Shown here one piece after another: positions 1 through 6,165 of a stretch of 19,038 nucleotides of DNA; position 1 is the first letter of the stretch; every line of letters starts with the position of its first letter. The stretch comes from Acidothermales bacterium (lineage in GTDB: Bacteria; Actinomycetota; Actinomycetes; Streptosporangiales; WHST01), in NCBI GenBank assembly GCA_017354575.1, contig JAFMQP010000020.1:1-19038 (forward strand). The letters run 5' to 3'. The notes beneath the pieces are model-generated. The model was not told the DNA's origin, did no database searches, and was given only the letters and a program-made list of their open reading frames with translations. A program made the translations under genes and the position numbers.

Positions 1-1391
1 CAGGACTGCCGACCACCGTCGGCGAGCTGCGCGCGGCCGGACACGAGCCGCGCGGCGTCCGCACCGAGATCCGCGACAACCTGCTGGCCGCACTGCGCGC
101 CGGACGCGACCCGTGGCCCGGCATCGTCGGCTTCGACGACACCGTGCTGCCGCGGCTCGAGCGCGCGCTCATCGCCGGGCACGACGTCGTCCTGCTCGGC
201 GAGCGCGGCCAGGGCAAGACCCGGCTGCTGCGCAGCATCGTCGACCTGCTCGACGAGTGGACGCCGGTCATCGACGGTGCCGAGCTCGGCGAGCACCCGC
301 TGCAGCCGATCACGCCCGCGTCCCGGCGGCGCGCGGCCGAGCTCGGCGACGGCCTGCCGGTGGCGTGGCGGCACCGGTCCGAGCGGTACGCCGAGAAGCT
401 CGCCACGCCGGACACGTCCGTCGGCGACCTCGTCGGCGACGTCGACCCGGTGAAGGTGGCCGAGGGGCGCAGCCTCGGCGACCCGGAGACCATCCACTAC
501 GGGCTCGTCCCCCGGGCGCACCGCGGCATCGTCACCGTCAACGAGCTGCCGGACCTCGCCGAGCGCATCCAGGTGGCGCTGCTCAACGTGATGGAGGAGC
601 GCGACATCCAGATCCGCGGCTACCTGCTGCGGCTGCCGCTGGACGTGCTGCTCGTGGCGTCCGCGAACCCCGAGGACTACACGAACCGCGGCCGCATCAT
701 CACCCCGCTCAAGGACCGGTTCGGCGCCGAGATCCGTACCCACTACCCGCCGGAGCTCACCGACGAGGTCGCGCTCGTGCGGCAGGAGGCCGACCTCGTC
801 GCCGCCGTGCCCGGCCACCTGCTCGAGGTCTGCGCACGGTTCGCCCGCTACCTGCGCGAGACGCCCGAGGTCGACCAGCGTTCCGGGGTCTCGGCGCGGT
901 TCGCCATCGCCGGCGCGGAGACGGTGGCCGCGGCGGCGTTGCGGCGTGCCGCGATCAGCGGTGAGGCCGAGCCGGTGGCGCGTCCCGTCGACCTCGAGGG
1001 CGTACCGCACGTGCTGCGCGGCAAGCTCGAGTTCGAGTCCGGCATCGAGTCGTCCGAGGAGGACGTCACCGACCTGCTCGTGCACCTGCTGCGACGTTCG
1101 GTCGCCGACGCCGCACGCGCGCGGCTCGCCGGGATCGACCTCACGCCGCTGGCCGAGACCGTGGGCGCGGGGCACCGCGTGATCACGGGCGCGGACGTCC
1201 CGGCGGAGCAGATCGTCGCGGCCGTCCCGGCGGCAGGCGTCGTGAGCGACGTGCTGCACCGGCTCGGCGTCGGCGAGGGCGACGCGCCCGGCCACGCGGC
1301 GTCCGCCATCGAGCTCGCGTGCGAGTCGCTCTACCTCGCCCAGCGGCTGGCGAAGGACGTCGACGACGAGGGCCGCTCGGTCTTCTCGTAG
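1..1391 (+). CDS. MoxR/Mg-chelatase ChlI-like AAA+ ATPase (5' end outside window)
   Basis: The reading frame is open from base 3, so the start codon lies upstream. About 462 codons are visible, close to the roughly 460-residue size I recall for the mycobacterial relative Rv0958, so only a few N-terminal residues are probably missing. Seen: a Walker A loop GERGQGKT (visible residues 66-73), a Walker B-like segment VTVNELPDL in which Asn-Glu replaces Asp-Glu, and a sensor-1-like ASANPEDYTNRG. In this family the ATPase acts with a VWA-domain protein, by analogy with magnesium chelatase I/D and MoxR/CoxD systems, to remodel or insert cofactors into a target that is unknown here. That partner is encoded at 10793-12772, not next door as in mycobacteria. 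The gene is convergent with the glucokinase gene, with a GC-rich hairpin between them. Family assignment is firm; substrate is unknown. Confidence 0.9.
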   Translation, partial: GLPTTVGELRAAGHEPRGVRTEIRDNLLAALRAGRDPWPGIVGFDDTVLPRLERALIAGHDVVLLGERGQGKTRLLRSIVDLLDEWTPVIDGAELGEHPLQPITPASRRRAAELGDGLPVAWRHRSERYAEKLATPDTSVGDLVGDVDPVKVAEGRSLGDPETIHYGLVPRAHRGIVTVNELPDLAERIQVALLNVMEERDIQIRGYLLRLPLDVLLVASANPEDYTNRGRIITPLKDRFGAEIRTHYPPELTDEVALVRQEADLVAAVPGHLLEVCARFARYLRETPEVDQRSGVSARFAIAGAETVAAAALRRAAISGEAEPVARPVDLEGVPHVLRGKLEFESGIESSEEDVTDLLVHLLRRSVADAARARLAGIDLTPLAETVGAGHRVITGADVPAEQIVAAVPAAGVVSDVLHRLGVGEGDAPGHAASAIELACESLYLAQRLAKDVDDEGRSVFS

Positions 1392-1393
1392 CG

Positions 1394-1409
1394 GCTGGGG
1401 ACCCCCAGC
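1394..1409. terminator. GC-rich hairpin between convergent genes
   Basis: A perfect 7-bp inverted repeat (GCTGGGG / CCCCAGC) with a 2-nt centre lies in the 21-bp gap between the stop codons of two convergent genes. There is no T-tract, as is usual for actinobacterial terminators. A shared bidirectional terminator is inferred from position and structure only. Confidence 0.4.
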
Positions 1410-1412
1410 GGA

Positions 1413-2165
1413 TCAGGCGGAGCGCTCGGCGGCGGTGACGGCGGCGCCGACGATGCCGGCGGAGTTGTGCAGCTGCGCCGCGACGATGGGCGCGCGCAGG
1501 TGCAGCAGCGGCAGGAACTTCTCCGAACGCTTGCTGACGCCGCCGCCGACGACGATGAGGTCCGGCCAGAGCAGGTCCTCGATGCGGGCGAAGTAGGTCT
1601 GCAGCGCGTCGGCGTACTCCTCCCAGGAGAGGTCCTTCTCCTCCCTGTTCCGCGCAGCCGCGGTGAGCTCGGCGTCCTTGCCGTCGAGCTCGATGTGGCC
1701 AAGCTCGCTGTTCGGGATGAGCTTCCCGTCGTGCAGCAGCGCGCTGCCGATCCCGGTGCCGAGCGTCGCGACGAAGACCAGGCCGGTGGACCCGCGCGCG
1801 GCGCCGTACCTGGACTCCGCGACGCCGGCGGCGTCCGCGTCGTTGACGACGTGCACCTCGCGCCGCAGCGCGTTGCGGAACAGCGTGTCGGCGTCCGCGC
1901 CGATCCAGGACGAGTCGATGTTCGCGGCGGTGCGGACGACGCCGGCCTTGACGACCGCGGGCACGGTGATGCCGACCGGGCCGCTGCCCGCGTGCTTGCC
2001 GAAGTGCTCGACGACGTGCGCCACCGTCTTGGCGACGGCCGGCGGGGTGGAGGGCTGCGGGGTCTCGATGCGCATCCGGTCCTCGGCGAACTCGCCCTTG
2101 CCCAGGTCGACGGGCGCGCCCTTCACGCCGCTGCCGCCGATGTCCACGCCGAAGCCCACACTCAT
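1413..2165 (-). CDS. ppgK: Polyphosphate glucokinase (ROK family)
   Basis: This 250-residue cytoplasmic enzyme phosphorylates glucose to glucose-6-phosphate using polyphosphate (and usually ATP), feeding glycolysis. Seen: the N-terminal phosphate-binding loop DIGGSGVKG (residues 8-16), the catalytic Asp in VNDADAAG (Asp109), the second phosphate loop ATLGTGIGSAL (133-143), and ELGHIEL (154-160), where ROK kinases bind sugar. The CxCGxxGC zinc motif of classical ROK glucokinases is absent, as in other PpgK enzymes. An AGGAGG lies three bases upstream of the ATG. Length and motifs match actinobacterial PpgK throughout. It appears monocistronic; a 48-bp gap separates it from the next minus-strand gene upstream. 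Confidence 0.95.
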   Translation of the reverse strand: MSVGFGVDIGGSGVKGAPVDLGKGEFAEDRMRIETPQPSTPPAVAKTVAHVVEHFGKHAGSGPVGITVPAVVKAGVVRTAANIDSSWIGADADTLFRNALRREVHVVNDADAAGVAESRYGAARGSTGLVFVATLGTGIGSALLHDGKLIPNSELGHIELDGKDAELTAAARNREEKDLSWEEYADALQTYFARIEDLLWPDLIVVGGGVSKRSEKFLPLLHLRAPIVAAQLHNSAGIVGAAVTAAERSA

Positions 2166-2213
2166 CCGCCGCCTCCTCGTCCGTGCGTTCGCAGCCTATG
2201 ACAGAGGGGACGG

Positions 2214-2588
2214 TCAGAGCAGCCGGACGAGCAGCACGACGACGAGCGCGGCCATCACGAGCAGCGCGCCCCCGCCGGCGAGGGCGACGACGAGACCGAA
2301 GCGCACCCCGGTGCCGTGCCGTTCTCTCCAGCCGAGCTGCTGCGCCGCAGTGGCCACGAGGCGGCCGGCCGCGACGTCCTCGGGCGGGCGGTAGGTGACG
2401 GCGTAGCTCCTCGCGGCCTCGTCGGCGACCTGCACCCGACAGGCGACGACGTCCTCGTCGCGCAGCACCTCGAAGCCGGTGCGGGTGGGGCGGACGCGAT
2501 AGGGCGTGCCGGCGGCGTTGGTCTGAACGCGGGCGAGGAACTCGCCCGCGTGGCCGGTGGGTACCTGCTCGAACGTCACGCCTGCCAT
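2214..2588 (-). CDS. Small tail-anchored membrane protein of unknown function
   Basis: 124 residues. I do not recognise a family. The first ~90 residues are soluble and mixed alpha/beta in look (for example TPYRVRPTRTGFEVLRDED). A single hydrophobic segment (about 95-123, rich in Val, Ala, Leu and Gly) runs almost to the C-terminus, giving a tail-anchored protein with its N-terminal part probably cytoplasmic. There is one cysteine (Cys50) and no signal peptide. The ribosome binding site is poor, so the start is less certain, although the N-terminus MAGVTFEQV is plausible. It lies upstream of ppgK on the same strand and could be co-transcribed. Coding is supported by an ordinary residue composition; the overlapping frames are Arg/Ala-rich noise. 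Confidence 0.65.
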   Translation of the reverse strand: MAGVTFEQVPTGHAGEFLARVQTNAAGTPYRVRPTRTGFEVLRDEDVVACRVQVADEAARSYAVTYRPPEDVAAGRLVATAAQQLGWRERHGTGVRFGLVVALAGGGALLVMAALVVVLLVRLL

Positions 2589-2603
2589 CCGTCGATCGTC
2601 AAG

Positions 2604-2645
2604 GTCCGGTCATGTCAGCGTAGCCGCACCACCAAGTGACCGGAC
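2604..2645. promoter_or_regulatory. 9-bp inverted repeat, possible operator
   Basis: GTCCGGTCA at 2604-2612 is repeated in perfect inverted form (TGACCGGAC) at 2637-2645, 24 bases apart. It lies 16-57 bp upstream of the start of the tail-anchored protein gene and ends about 12 bp before the first recognisable codon of the aminopeptidase remnant. It could be an operator for the membrane protein gene, or a scar at the truncation breakpoint. Function is not shown by sequence alone. Confidence 0.3.
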
Positions 2646-2656
2646 GACTAGGATCA

Positions 2657-2942
2657 GGCGGCTACGGGATCAACACCGACTACGGTGGCCACGGCGTCGG
2701 CAAGGCGATGCACGAGTCGCCGTCGGTGCCCAACGACGGCGTCGCCGGGCGCGGGCTGCCGCTGTGAGGGCCTGGTCATCGCGATCGAGCCGTGGTTCCT
2801 CGCCGGCGGCGACGACGGGTACTACGTCGACGCGGAAGGCTGGACGCTGCGCAGCACCGACGGCAGCCGCGCCGCCCACGTCGAGCACACCGTCGCAGTG
2901 ACGGCGGACGGCCCCCGCGTCCTCACCGCCCGCCGCAGCTGA
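2657..2942 (+). pseudogene. Methionine aminopeptidase remnant (C-terminal part, frameshifted)
   Basis: Two adjacent reading frames join into the C-terminal third of a type I methionine aminopeptidase. The first frame (2657-2764) reads GYGINTDYGGHGVGKAMHE and on to GRGLPL, then meets TGA at 2765-2767. One frame over, the match resumes immediately with EGLVIAIEPWF, GWTLRS and HVEHTVAV, ending at a TGA at 2940-2942. Three of the five metal ligands of the family are present (His in GGHGVG, Glu in AIEPW, Glu in VEHT). The roughly 160 or more N-terminal residues carrying the two metal-binding aspartates are missing, and no trace is visible upstream. Truncation plus frameshift make an active enzyme very unlikely. 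A housekeeping copy presumably exists elsewhere. Confidence 0.85.
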
Positions 2943-2982
2943 GCGGCGGCCGGCGCACGGCGCACGCCCTGACAGGGGCTGG

Positions 2983-3048
2983 GTTGATCATGTTCTCATG
3001 ATCAACCAGGGCTGCACACGATCTGCAGGACGTGGGAAGCCCGGGTTC
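2983..3048 (-). repeat. 66-bp dispersed palindromic element, copy A
   Basis: Read on the minus strand, this stretch matches 14285-14350 at about 53 of 66 positions without gaps. Its end nearest 2983 is a hairpin with a 10-11-bp stem (GTTGATCATG / CATGATCAAC) around a TTCT loop. The outer part contains a weaker CTTCCCACG...CGTGTGCAG pairing. It lies between the aminopeptidase remnant (+) and the ligase gene (-), which converge here. A dispersed REP-like repeat that can serve as a bidirectional terminator is the likeliest reading. Confidence 0.8.
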
Positions 3049-3050
3049 GC

Positions 3051-3103
3051 CATGTGAAGTGCCGGCCGCGCCGTGTGGAGTCCGGCCGCGCCATGTGGAG
3101 TCA
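3051..3103. repeat. Short tandem repeat (about 20 bp, 2.5 units)
   Basis: Imperfect units start at 3051, 3072 and 3092, sharing the pattern CRTGTGRAGT(G)CCGGCCGCGC. The third, partial unit runs into the stop codon of the ligase gene (TGA, 3103-3101). The array directly follows copy A of the 66-bp element. Confidence 0.6.
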
Positions 3104-4108
3104 GCGGCGCGGGCGTTCGCGGACGACGTCTCTCGGGTCCTTGTCCTCGCGCAGGCCGAGGAACCTGGGGTGGCGCAGCATCCCGTCGGTCGTCCACTCG
3201 GTGAAGCCGATCTGCGCGACCAGCTCGGGCTCGACCCAGTGCACGCCGCGCTGGTGCTTACGGACGCCGGCGAACGCGGGCTCGGCGCGCTCGAGGCCGT
3301 CGAGGCGCTCGCGCAGCCGGAGCAGAGTGGCGCGGTCGTAGCCGGTGCCGACCTTGCCCGCGTACCGGAACCGGCCGTCGGCATAGTGCCCGACGAGCAG
3401 GGCGCCGAGGCCGACGCGGCTGCCGGCGGGCTCTGTGAACCCGCCGACGACGAGCTCCTGCTCGTTGACGCACTTGAACTTCAGCCAGTCGCCCGACCGG
3501 CGTCCGGTGTACGGCGCGTCCGCGCGCTTGGCGATGAGGCCCTCCCAGCCCCGCCGGCACGCCTCGGCCAGGTAGCGCTCGCCGTGCTCGACCCGGTGGG
3601 TCGTGTACCGCAGCGGCTTGCCGAACGCGATCGCCTTGCGCAGCAACGCCTTCCGCTGCCGCAGCGGCAGCCGGTCGACGTCGTGGCCGGCGACGTGCAG
3701 CAGGTCGAAGACGTAGTAGAACACCGCGACGCCCGTCGCGCGGGCACGTTCGGGATCGGACACCTGCATGCGCTGCTGCAGCCGCGCGAAGCTCGTGCGG
3801 CCGGCCTCGAACGCGACCACCTCGCCGTCGAGCACGAACCGGTCGCACGACTGCGACTCCAGTGCCTCCACCACCTCCGGGTAGTGGCCGTCCAGCGTCT
3901 TGTCGTTGCGGGACACCAGCCGCACGCTCGCCCCGTCACGCACGGCGAGGACGCGCTCGCCGTCGAGCTTGCGCTCGTAGACCCAGTCGGGGTCGGAGAA
4001 GTAGTCGTCGGTCAGCACGGCAAGCATGAACGGCATCGGCCGCGGCCGCCCCGCCCGCACACCGGCACGCAACGCCGCCGGCAGCGCCTCGACCGGGTCC
4101 GCGCTCAC
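3101..4108 (-). CDS. ATP-dependent DNA ligase, LigD ligase-domain type
   Basis: 335 residues, with GTG start at 4108. Nucleotidyltransferase motifs are visible: the adenylated lysine in ERKLDGERV (Lys47), the YVFDLLH region, EGLIAKR and WLKFKC. An OB-fold domain follows, ending in the EWTTDGMLRHPRFLGLREDK block typical of LigD-type ligases. It should seal DNA nicks and ends using ATP, probably in non-homologous end joining or stationary-phase repair. The start overlaps the stop of the phosphoesterase gene in GTGA (4108-4105), implying translational coupling. Here the ligase and 3'-phosphoesterase modules, fused in classical LigD, are separate proteins, and no polymerase module or Ku gene is in the window. 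The frame stays open upstream of 4108, but that part is Arg/Gly-rich shadow of the upstream gene. Confidence 0.92.
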   Translation of the reverse strand: MSADPVEALPAALRAGVRAGRPRPMPFMLAVLTDDYFSDPDWVYERKLDGERVLAVRDGASVRLVSRNDKTLDGHYPEVVEALESQSCDRFVLDGEVVAFEAGRTSFARLQQRMQVSDPERARATGVAVFYYVFDLLHVAGHDVDRLPLRQRKALLRKAIAFGKPLRYTTHRVEHGERYLAEACRRGWEGLIAKRADAPYTGRRSGDWLKFKCVNEQELVVGGFTEPAGSRVGLGALLVGHYADGRFRYAGKVGTGYDRATLLRLRERLDGLERAEPAFAGVRKHQRGVHWVEPELVAQIGFTEWTTDGMLRHPRFLGLREDKDPRDVVRERPRR

Positions 4109-4692
4109 CCGTCGTCCCCGGCGACTTCGTCGAGGGTACGGCCGCTCCGCACGGACTCCGGCTGCGTCCGCACCGGTGTCCGGCGCGCGTCGGCACCGTC
4201 GTCCCTGGCCTTGACGAGCAACCAGGACTCGCTCTTGCCGGTGCGGAACCTGGTGAGGGCGTAGCCGCCGGTGAGTTTCTCCCCGTGCAGCGCGAACGTC
4301 ACGTGGCCGCGGTGGAGCCCGTCCGCCATCGGCACCGGCTCGCCGTGCCGCGCGGTGGTGTTCTCGTACGTCCCCGCGTCCCACACGAGCACGGTGCCCG
4401 CGCCGTACTCGCCCTCGGGTATCACGCCCTCGAACGTCCCGTACTCGAGCGGATGGTCCTCCGTGGGCACCGCGAGCCGCTTCTCGCGCGGGTCGGTGGA
4501 CGGCCCCTTCGGCACCGACCACGACTTCAGCACGCCGTCCACCTCGAGGCGGAAGTCGTAGTGGTCGGTGGACGCGTCGTGGTGCTGGATCACGAACCGC
4601 GCCCCGGCCGTCGACCCACGCCGCCCGCGGGGCTCGCGGGTCTTCGCGAAGTCCCGCTTGCCGCGGTACTTCTTCAGGTCGTCCTCGGCCAT
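4105..4692 (-). CDS. DNA 3'-phosphoesterase (LigD PE-domain protein)
   Basis: A 195-residue stand-alone version of the LigD phosphoesterase module, which trims 3' ends (3'-phosphate or a terminal ribonucleotide) before ligation. Seen: FVIQHHDASTDHYDFRLEVDG followed by LKSWSVPKGPS. The residues corresponding to the characterised Pseudomonas enzyme (His42, His48, Asp50, Arg52, His84, Tyr88) fall at His38, His44, Asp46, Arg48, His80 and Tyr84, a constant offset of four. The catalytic set is therefore intact. The C-terminal ~30 residues are polar and low in conservation. It is translationally coupled to the ligase downstream through a 4-base overlap. The upstream oxidoreductase gene ends 44 bp before its start, and the ribosome binding site is weak. 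Confidence 0.92.
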   Translation of the reverse strand: MAEDDLKKYRGKRDFAKTREPRGRRGSTAGARFVIQHHDASTDHYDFRLEVDGVLKSWSVPKGPSTDPREKRLAVPTEDHPLEYGTFEGVIPEGEYGAGTVLVWDAGTYENTTARHGEPVPMADGLHRGHVTFALHGEKLTGGYALTRFRTGKSESWLLVKARDDGADARRTPVRTQPESVRSGRTLDEVAGDDG

Positions 4693-4736
4693 GCGGCTGA
4701 CCTACCCGGACGCGGACCGCCCATGCCTCGCCGGTG

Positions 4737-5660
4737 CTACGACACCGTGAGGACGACCTTGCCCGTGGCCTGCCGCTGCCGAAGGGCGTCGACGGCTTCG
4801 ACGGTCTCGGCCCAGTCGCGTACCACGCCGAGCTTCGGGTCGAGGCGGCCGGCCGAGATCATCTCGGCGAGCACGGCGAGGTCGTCGCCGAACGTCTCCT
4901 CGCCGGTGGCGTAGACGAAGAACCCGACGAGCCGAGCCAGCGGCGCCGACCCGAAGTCGAAGAACGCCAGCTCCGACTCGGGCTCACCGCCCGCGACGCC
5001 GTACGCGACGACTGTGCCGCCCGGGGCCAGCCGGTGGACCACGTCGGTGAGCACGCCGCCGCCGACGCCGTCGAGCGCGACGTCGAACGGGCCGGTCTGC
5101 TCGTCGACGGCGGTGACGACCTCGGCGGCGCCCAGCGCCTCGACCTCGGCGACCCGGTGCGGCCCGCTCACCAGCGCCGTCACCCGCGCCCCGGCCGCGG
5201 CGGCCAGCTGGACGGCGAACGAGCCGACGCCGCCGCTCGCCCCCGTCACGAGCACCCGCCGGCCGAGCAGCGACCCGCCCACCCGCAACGCGCGCAGCGC
5301 CGTGAGGCCCGCGACCGGAAGCGACGCCGCCTGCGCGAACGACACGTCGTCCGGGATCGCCGCGACCCGGTGGGTGGGGACGGCGACCCGCTCCGACCAC
5401 GCACCCTGGTCCGCCCCGCCGACGACGCGGGTGCCCTCCGCAGGACCGGTGCCGTCGGCGGCGGCGCGCACGACGACGCCCGCGACGTCCTGTCCCGGCG
5501 TCCACCCGTCCGCGCGGTCGGCGAGCAGGTTCAGCTCACCGCGGTTGACGGCGTACGCCCCGACGCCGACGACGACGTCGTGGTCGCCCGGCTCGGGTTC
5601 CGGCAGCTCCCTGCGCACGAGGCCGTGCGGCGTCGACGGATCCGTGATGTGTCCCAGCAC
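4737..5660 (-). CDS. Medium-chain NADPH:quinone oxidoreductase-like protein
   Basis: About 307 residues. An N-terminal GroES-like domain (EPEPGDHDVVVGVGAYAVNRGE, then GQDVAGVV) precedes a Rossmann domain with the NADPH loop GASGGVGSFAVQLA (140-153). Zinc-binding cysteines of classical alcohol dehydrogenases are absent, which fits the zinc-less quinone oxidoreductase (QOR) branch. It should reduce quinones or enones with NADPH; the exact substrate is unknown. Start GTG 5660 was chosen because AGGAG lies eight bases upstream; an in-frame GTG at 5669 has no comparable site, and the longer open frame above is non-coding shadow. The gene is divergent from the PPOX-family gene, separated by 85 bp. 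Confidence 0.85.
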   Translation of the reverse strand: MLGHITDPSTPHGLVRRELPEPEPGDHDVVVGVGAYAVNRGELNLLADRADGWTPGQDVAGVVVRAAADGTGPAEGTRVVGGADQGAWSERVAVPTHRVAAIPDDVSFAQAASLPVAGLTALRALRVGGSLLGRRVLVTGASGGVGSFAVQLAAAAGARVTALVSGPHRVAEVEALGAAEVVTAVDEQTGPFDVALDGVGGGVLTDVVHRLAPGGTVVAYGVAGGEPESELAFFDFGSAPLARLVGFFVYATGEETFGDDLAVLAEMISAGRLDPKLGVVRDWAETVEAVDALRQRQATGKVVLTVS

Positions 5661-5735
5661 TCTCCACACTCCTCGTCGTCTGCATGAACGCGACCGACAC
5701 GGGAAGACGACCGTGATCACTCCCGACGATGTCAC

Positions 5736-5741
5736 AGGAGG
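5736..5741 (+). promoter_or_regulatory. Ribosome binding site deciding the PPOX start
   Basis: A perfect AGGAGG lies four bases before GTG 5746. The same frame is open for hundreds of bases upstream, with other candidate starts (for example GTG 5713). This site is the main reason for choosing 5746. Confidence 0.7.
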
Positions 5742-5745
5742 ATAC

Positions 5746-6156
5746 GTGCCGACCACCCGAGTGATTCCCGAACAGCACGAAGCGATTCTCGCCGCCCCCA
5801 GCTTCGGGCACGTGGCCACGATCGGGCCGGACGGCGAACCCCAGTCCAGCCCGGTGTGGCTCGACTGGGACGGCGAGTACGTGCGGTTCAGCCAGACGAC
5901 GAACCGGCAGAAGCTGCGCAACCTGCGGGCCACGCCGCGGGTCGCGATCTCGGCCACGGACCCGGACGACCCGTACCACTACGTCGAGGTGCGCGGCGTC
6001 GTCGACGCGATCGAGGACGACGACGACTACGCGTTCATCAACGCGATGGCGAAGAAGTACCTCGACCGCGACACCTACCCGTGGCTGCAGCCCGGCGAGG
6101 AACGCGTCATCGTCGTCGTCGAGCCGAGGCACTTCACCTCGCAGGGCGGCGAGTAG
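5746..6156 (+). CDS. PPOX-class flavin/F420-binding oxidoreductase
   Basis: 136 residues of the pyridoxamine 5'-phosphate oxidase-like split-barrel fold. Seen: FGHVATIGPDGEPQSSPVWLDWDGEYVRFSQ, then TNRQKLRNLRATPRVAISATDPDDPYHYVEVRGVV, the typical cofactor-binding half barrel of small actinobacterial PPOX proteins (the Rv1155-like group). C-terminal ERVIVVVEPRHF is the last barrel strand. Family members bind F420 or FMN as dimers and reduce poorly defined substrates; which cofactor is used here cannot be read from the sequence. Length is normal. It is divergent from the QOR-like gene and convergent with the Clp gene, with only 9 bp between the stop codons. Confidence 0.88.
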   Translation: MPTTRVIPEQHEAILAAPSFGHVATIGPDGEPQSSPVWLDWDGEYVRFSQTTNRQKLRNLRATPRVAISATDPDDPYHYVEVRGVVDAIEDDDDYAFINAMAKKYLDRDTYPWLQPGEERVIVVVEPRHFTSQGGE

Positions 6157-6165
6157 CAGGACGGC

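Noticed and set aside
2557..2901. 114-codon open frame on + overlapping the aminopeptidase remnant
   Set aside because: Its product is Arg/Ala-rich without similarity; the aminopeptidase match lies in the other two frames.
3032..4264. 410-codon open frame on + opposite the ligase gene
   Set aside because: Shadow of the ligase, which carries all nucleotidyltransferase motifs on the minus strand.
5730..5736. A further TGTCACA, just upstream of the PPOX gene, as a possible ECF41 promoter
   Set aside because: No CGTC-like element follows at 16 bases, and it overlaps the ribosome binding site ten bases before the start codon, so it cannot place a transcript start in front of the gene.
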